The notes under the pieces are model-generated. The model did not search any database and was not told the origin of the DNA. It was given only the letters and a program-made list of their open reading frames with translations. Below are positions 63,026 to 64,000 of a stretch of 64,000 nt of DNA, piece after piece. Source of the DNA: Novosphingobium sp. GTDB taxonomy: Bacteria; Pseudomonadota; Alphaproteobacteria; Sphingomonadales; Sphingomonadaceae. Position 1 is the first letter of the stretch, and the number at the start of each line of letters is the position of its first letter. A program made the position numbers and the translations under genes. The stretch covers positions 1 to 64,000 of the forward strand of contig NZ_JAUYNB010000034.1 in NCBI RefSeq assembly GCF_030699305.1, given 5' to 3'.

Positions 63026-63271
63026 TGAGAACCCCCTGTTCGTGCTGAGCCGTCCCTGACGCGGCCACACTTGTTGCCGCACCTGCCATGTTTGACGCAA
63101 TGCAGCAATGAAACCCCACTTTAAATTTCCGGCGACGGCTGCGGGGTTAAAAGTCGGCCAATTCTGCCAGTTCTGCCGCCGCACCGGCTTGAACGGGGAA
63201 ATGATGGGGTAAGCAGACAACGCTGCGTCATTGCGTTACGAACCCGGATTATCGGTTGATGGAGGTGCGGT
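63026..63271. promoter_or_regulatory. Divergent intergenic region receptor / amidohydrolase
   Basis: 246 bases. ATTGCGT occurs in opposite orientations near 63099 and 63227, and AACGC/GCGTT flank the second site. These could be operator half-sites, but the match is short. GGAGG at 63261-63265 serves the rightward gene. Confidence 0.35.

Positions 63272-64000
<729 letters not shown>

Overview
The window comes from a high-GC alphaproteobacterium, most likely a sphingomonad (Sphingomonas, Novosphingobium or a relative). The evidence is the protein content, a glutathione-dependent formaldehyde pathway feeding an Fds-type formate dehydrogenase, a long TonB-dependent receptor next to periplasmic amidohydrolases, and the inverted repeat built on CTGAGCTTGTCGAAG at 43420-43483, a word I associate with sphingomonad genomes. 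Genus assignment is inference.

Region 1 (3-9249, + strand) is a tight gene string: the 3' part of a large repetitive two-partner-secretion/haemagglutinin-like exoprotein, a secreted CHAT-domain (caspase-like) protease, a PAAR tip protein, a DUF4123 adaptor and a CPBP-family membrane protease. It runs into region 2 (9289-39821), a nearly complete type VI secretion system (T6SS). Rightward genes are tssK-tssL-tssM-tagF-pppA-ppkA. Leftward genes are tssA-tssB-tssC-hcp-tagJ-tssE-tssF-tssG-clpV plus an unknown gene. vgrG, a DUF6931-like gene and tagH point right near the far end. Accessory genes are an M23 peptidase, an OmpA-like protein, a protein-methyltransferase-like gene and a GH19-like lysozyme that is probably an effector. 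No TssJ lipoprotein gene is visible. PpkA, PppA, TagF and the FHA protein TagH make a full threonine-phosphorylation control set.

Region 3 (39826-47826, - strand) is a single-direction run for formaldehyde oxidation to CO2: adhC, a VOC protein, fghA, fdsG, fdsB, mobA, fdsA and fdsD. A perfect 15-bp palindrome lies just upstream of adhC. A divergent RNB-domain ribonuclease gene follows.

Region 4 (49447-53800) carries tRNA-Cys and tRNA-Thr, a decayed tyrosine integrase directly after tRNA-Thr, a single-chain type ISP/IIG-like restriction-modification enzyme with an AT-rich target-recognition segment, and the stub of a mobile-element type protein. It looks like the remains of an island inserted at tRNA-Thr.

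Region 5 (53772-64000) holds a cystathionine-lyase-like PLP enzyme behind an ECF sigma factor (AT-richer than the surroundings), a divergent Lrp/AsnC regulator, a 5'-truncated alpha/beta hydrolase, two coupled secreted amidohydrolases (one lacking the HxH metal motif), a large TonB-dependent receptor and the 5' part of a third secreted amidohydrolase. Together these suggest uptake and hydrolysis of a small peptide or amide-like compound.

All assignments come from reading motifs and gene order by eye. No database search was run.
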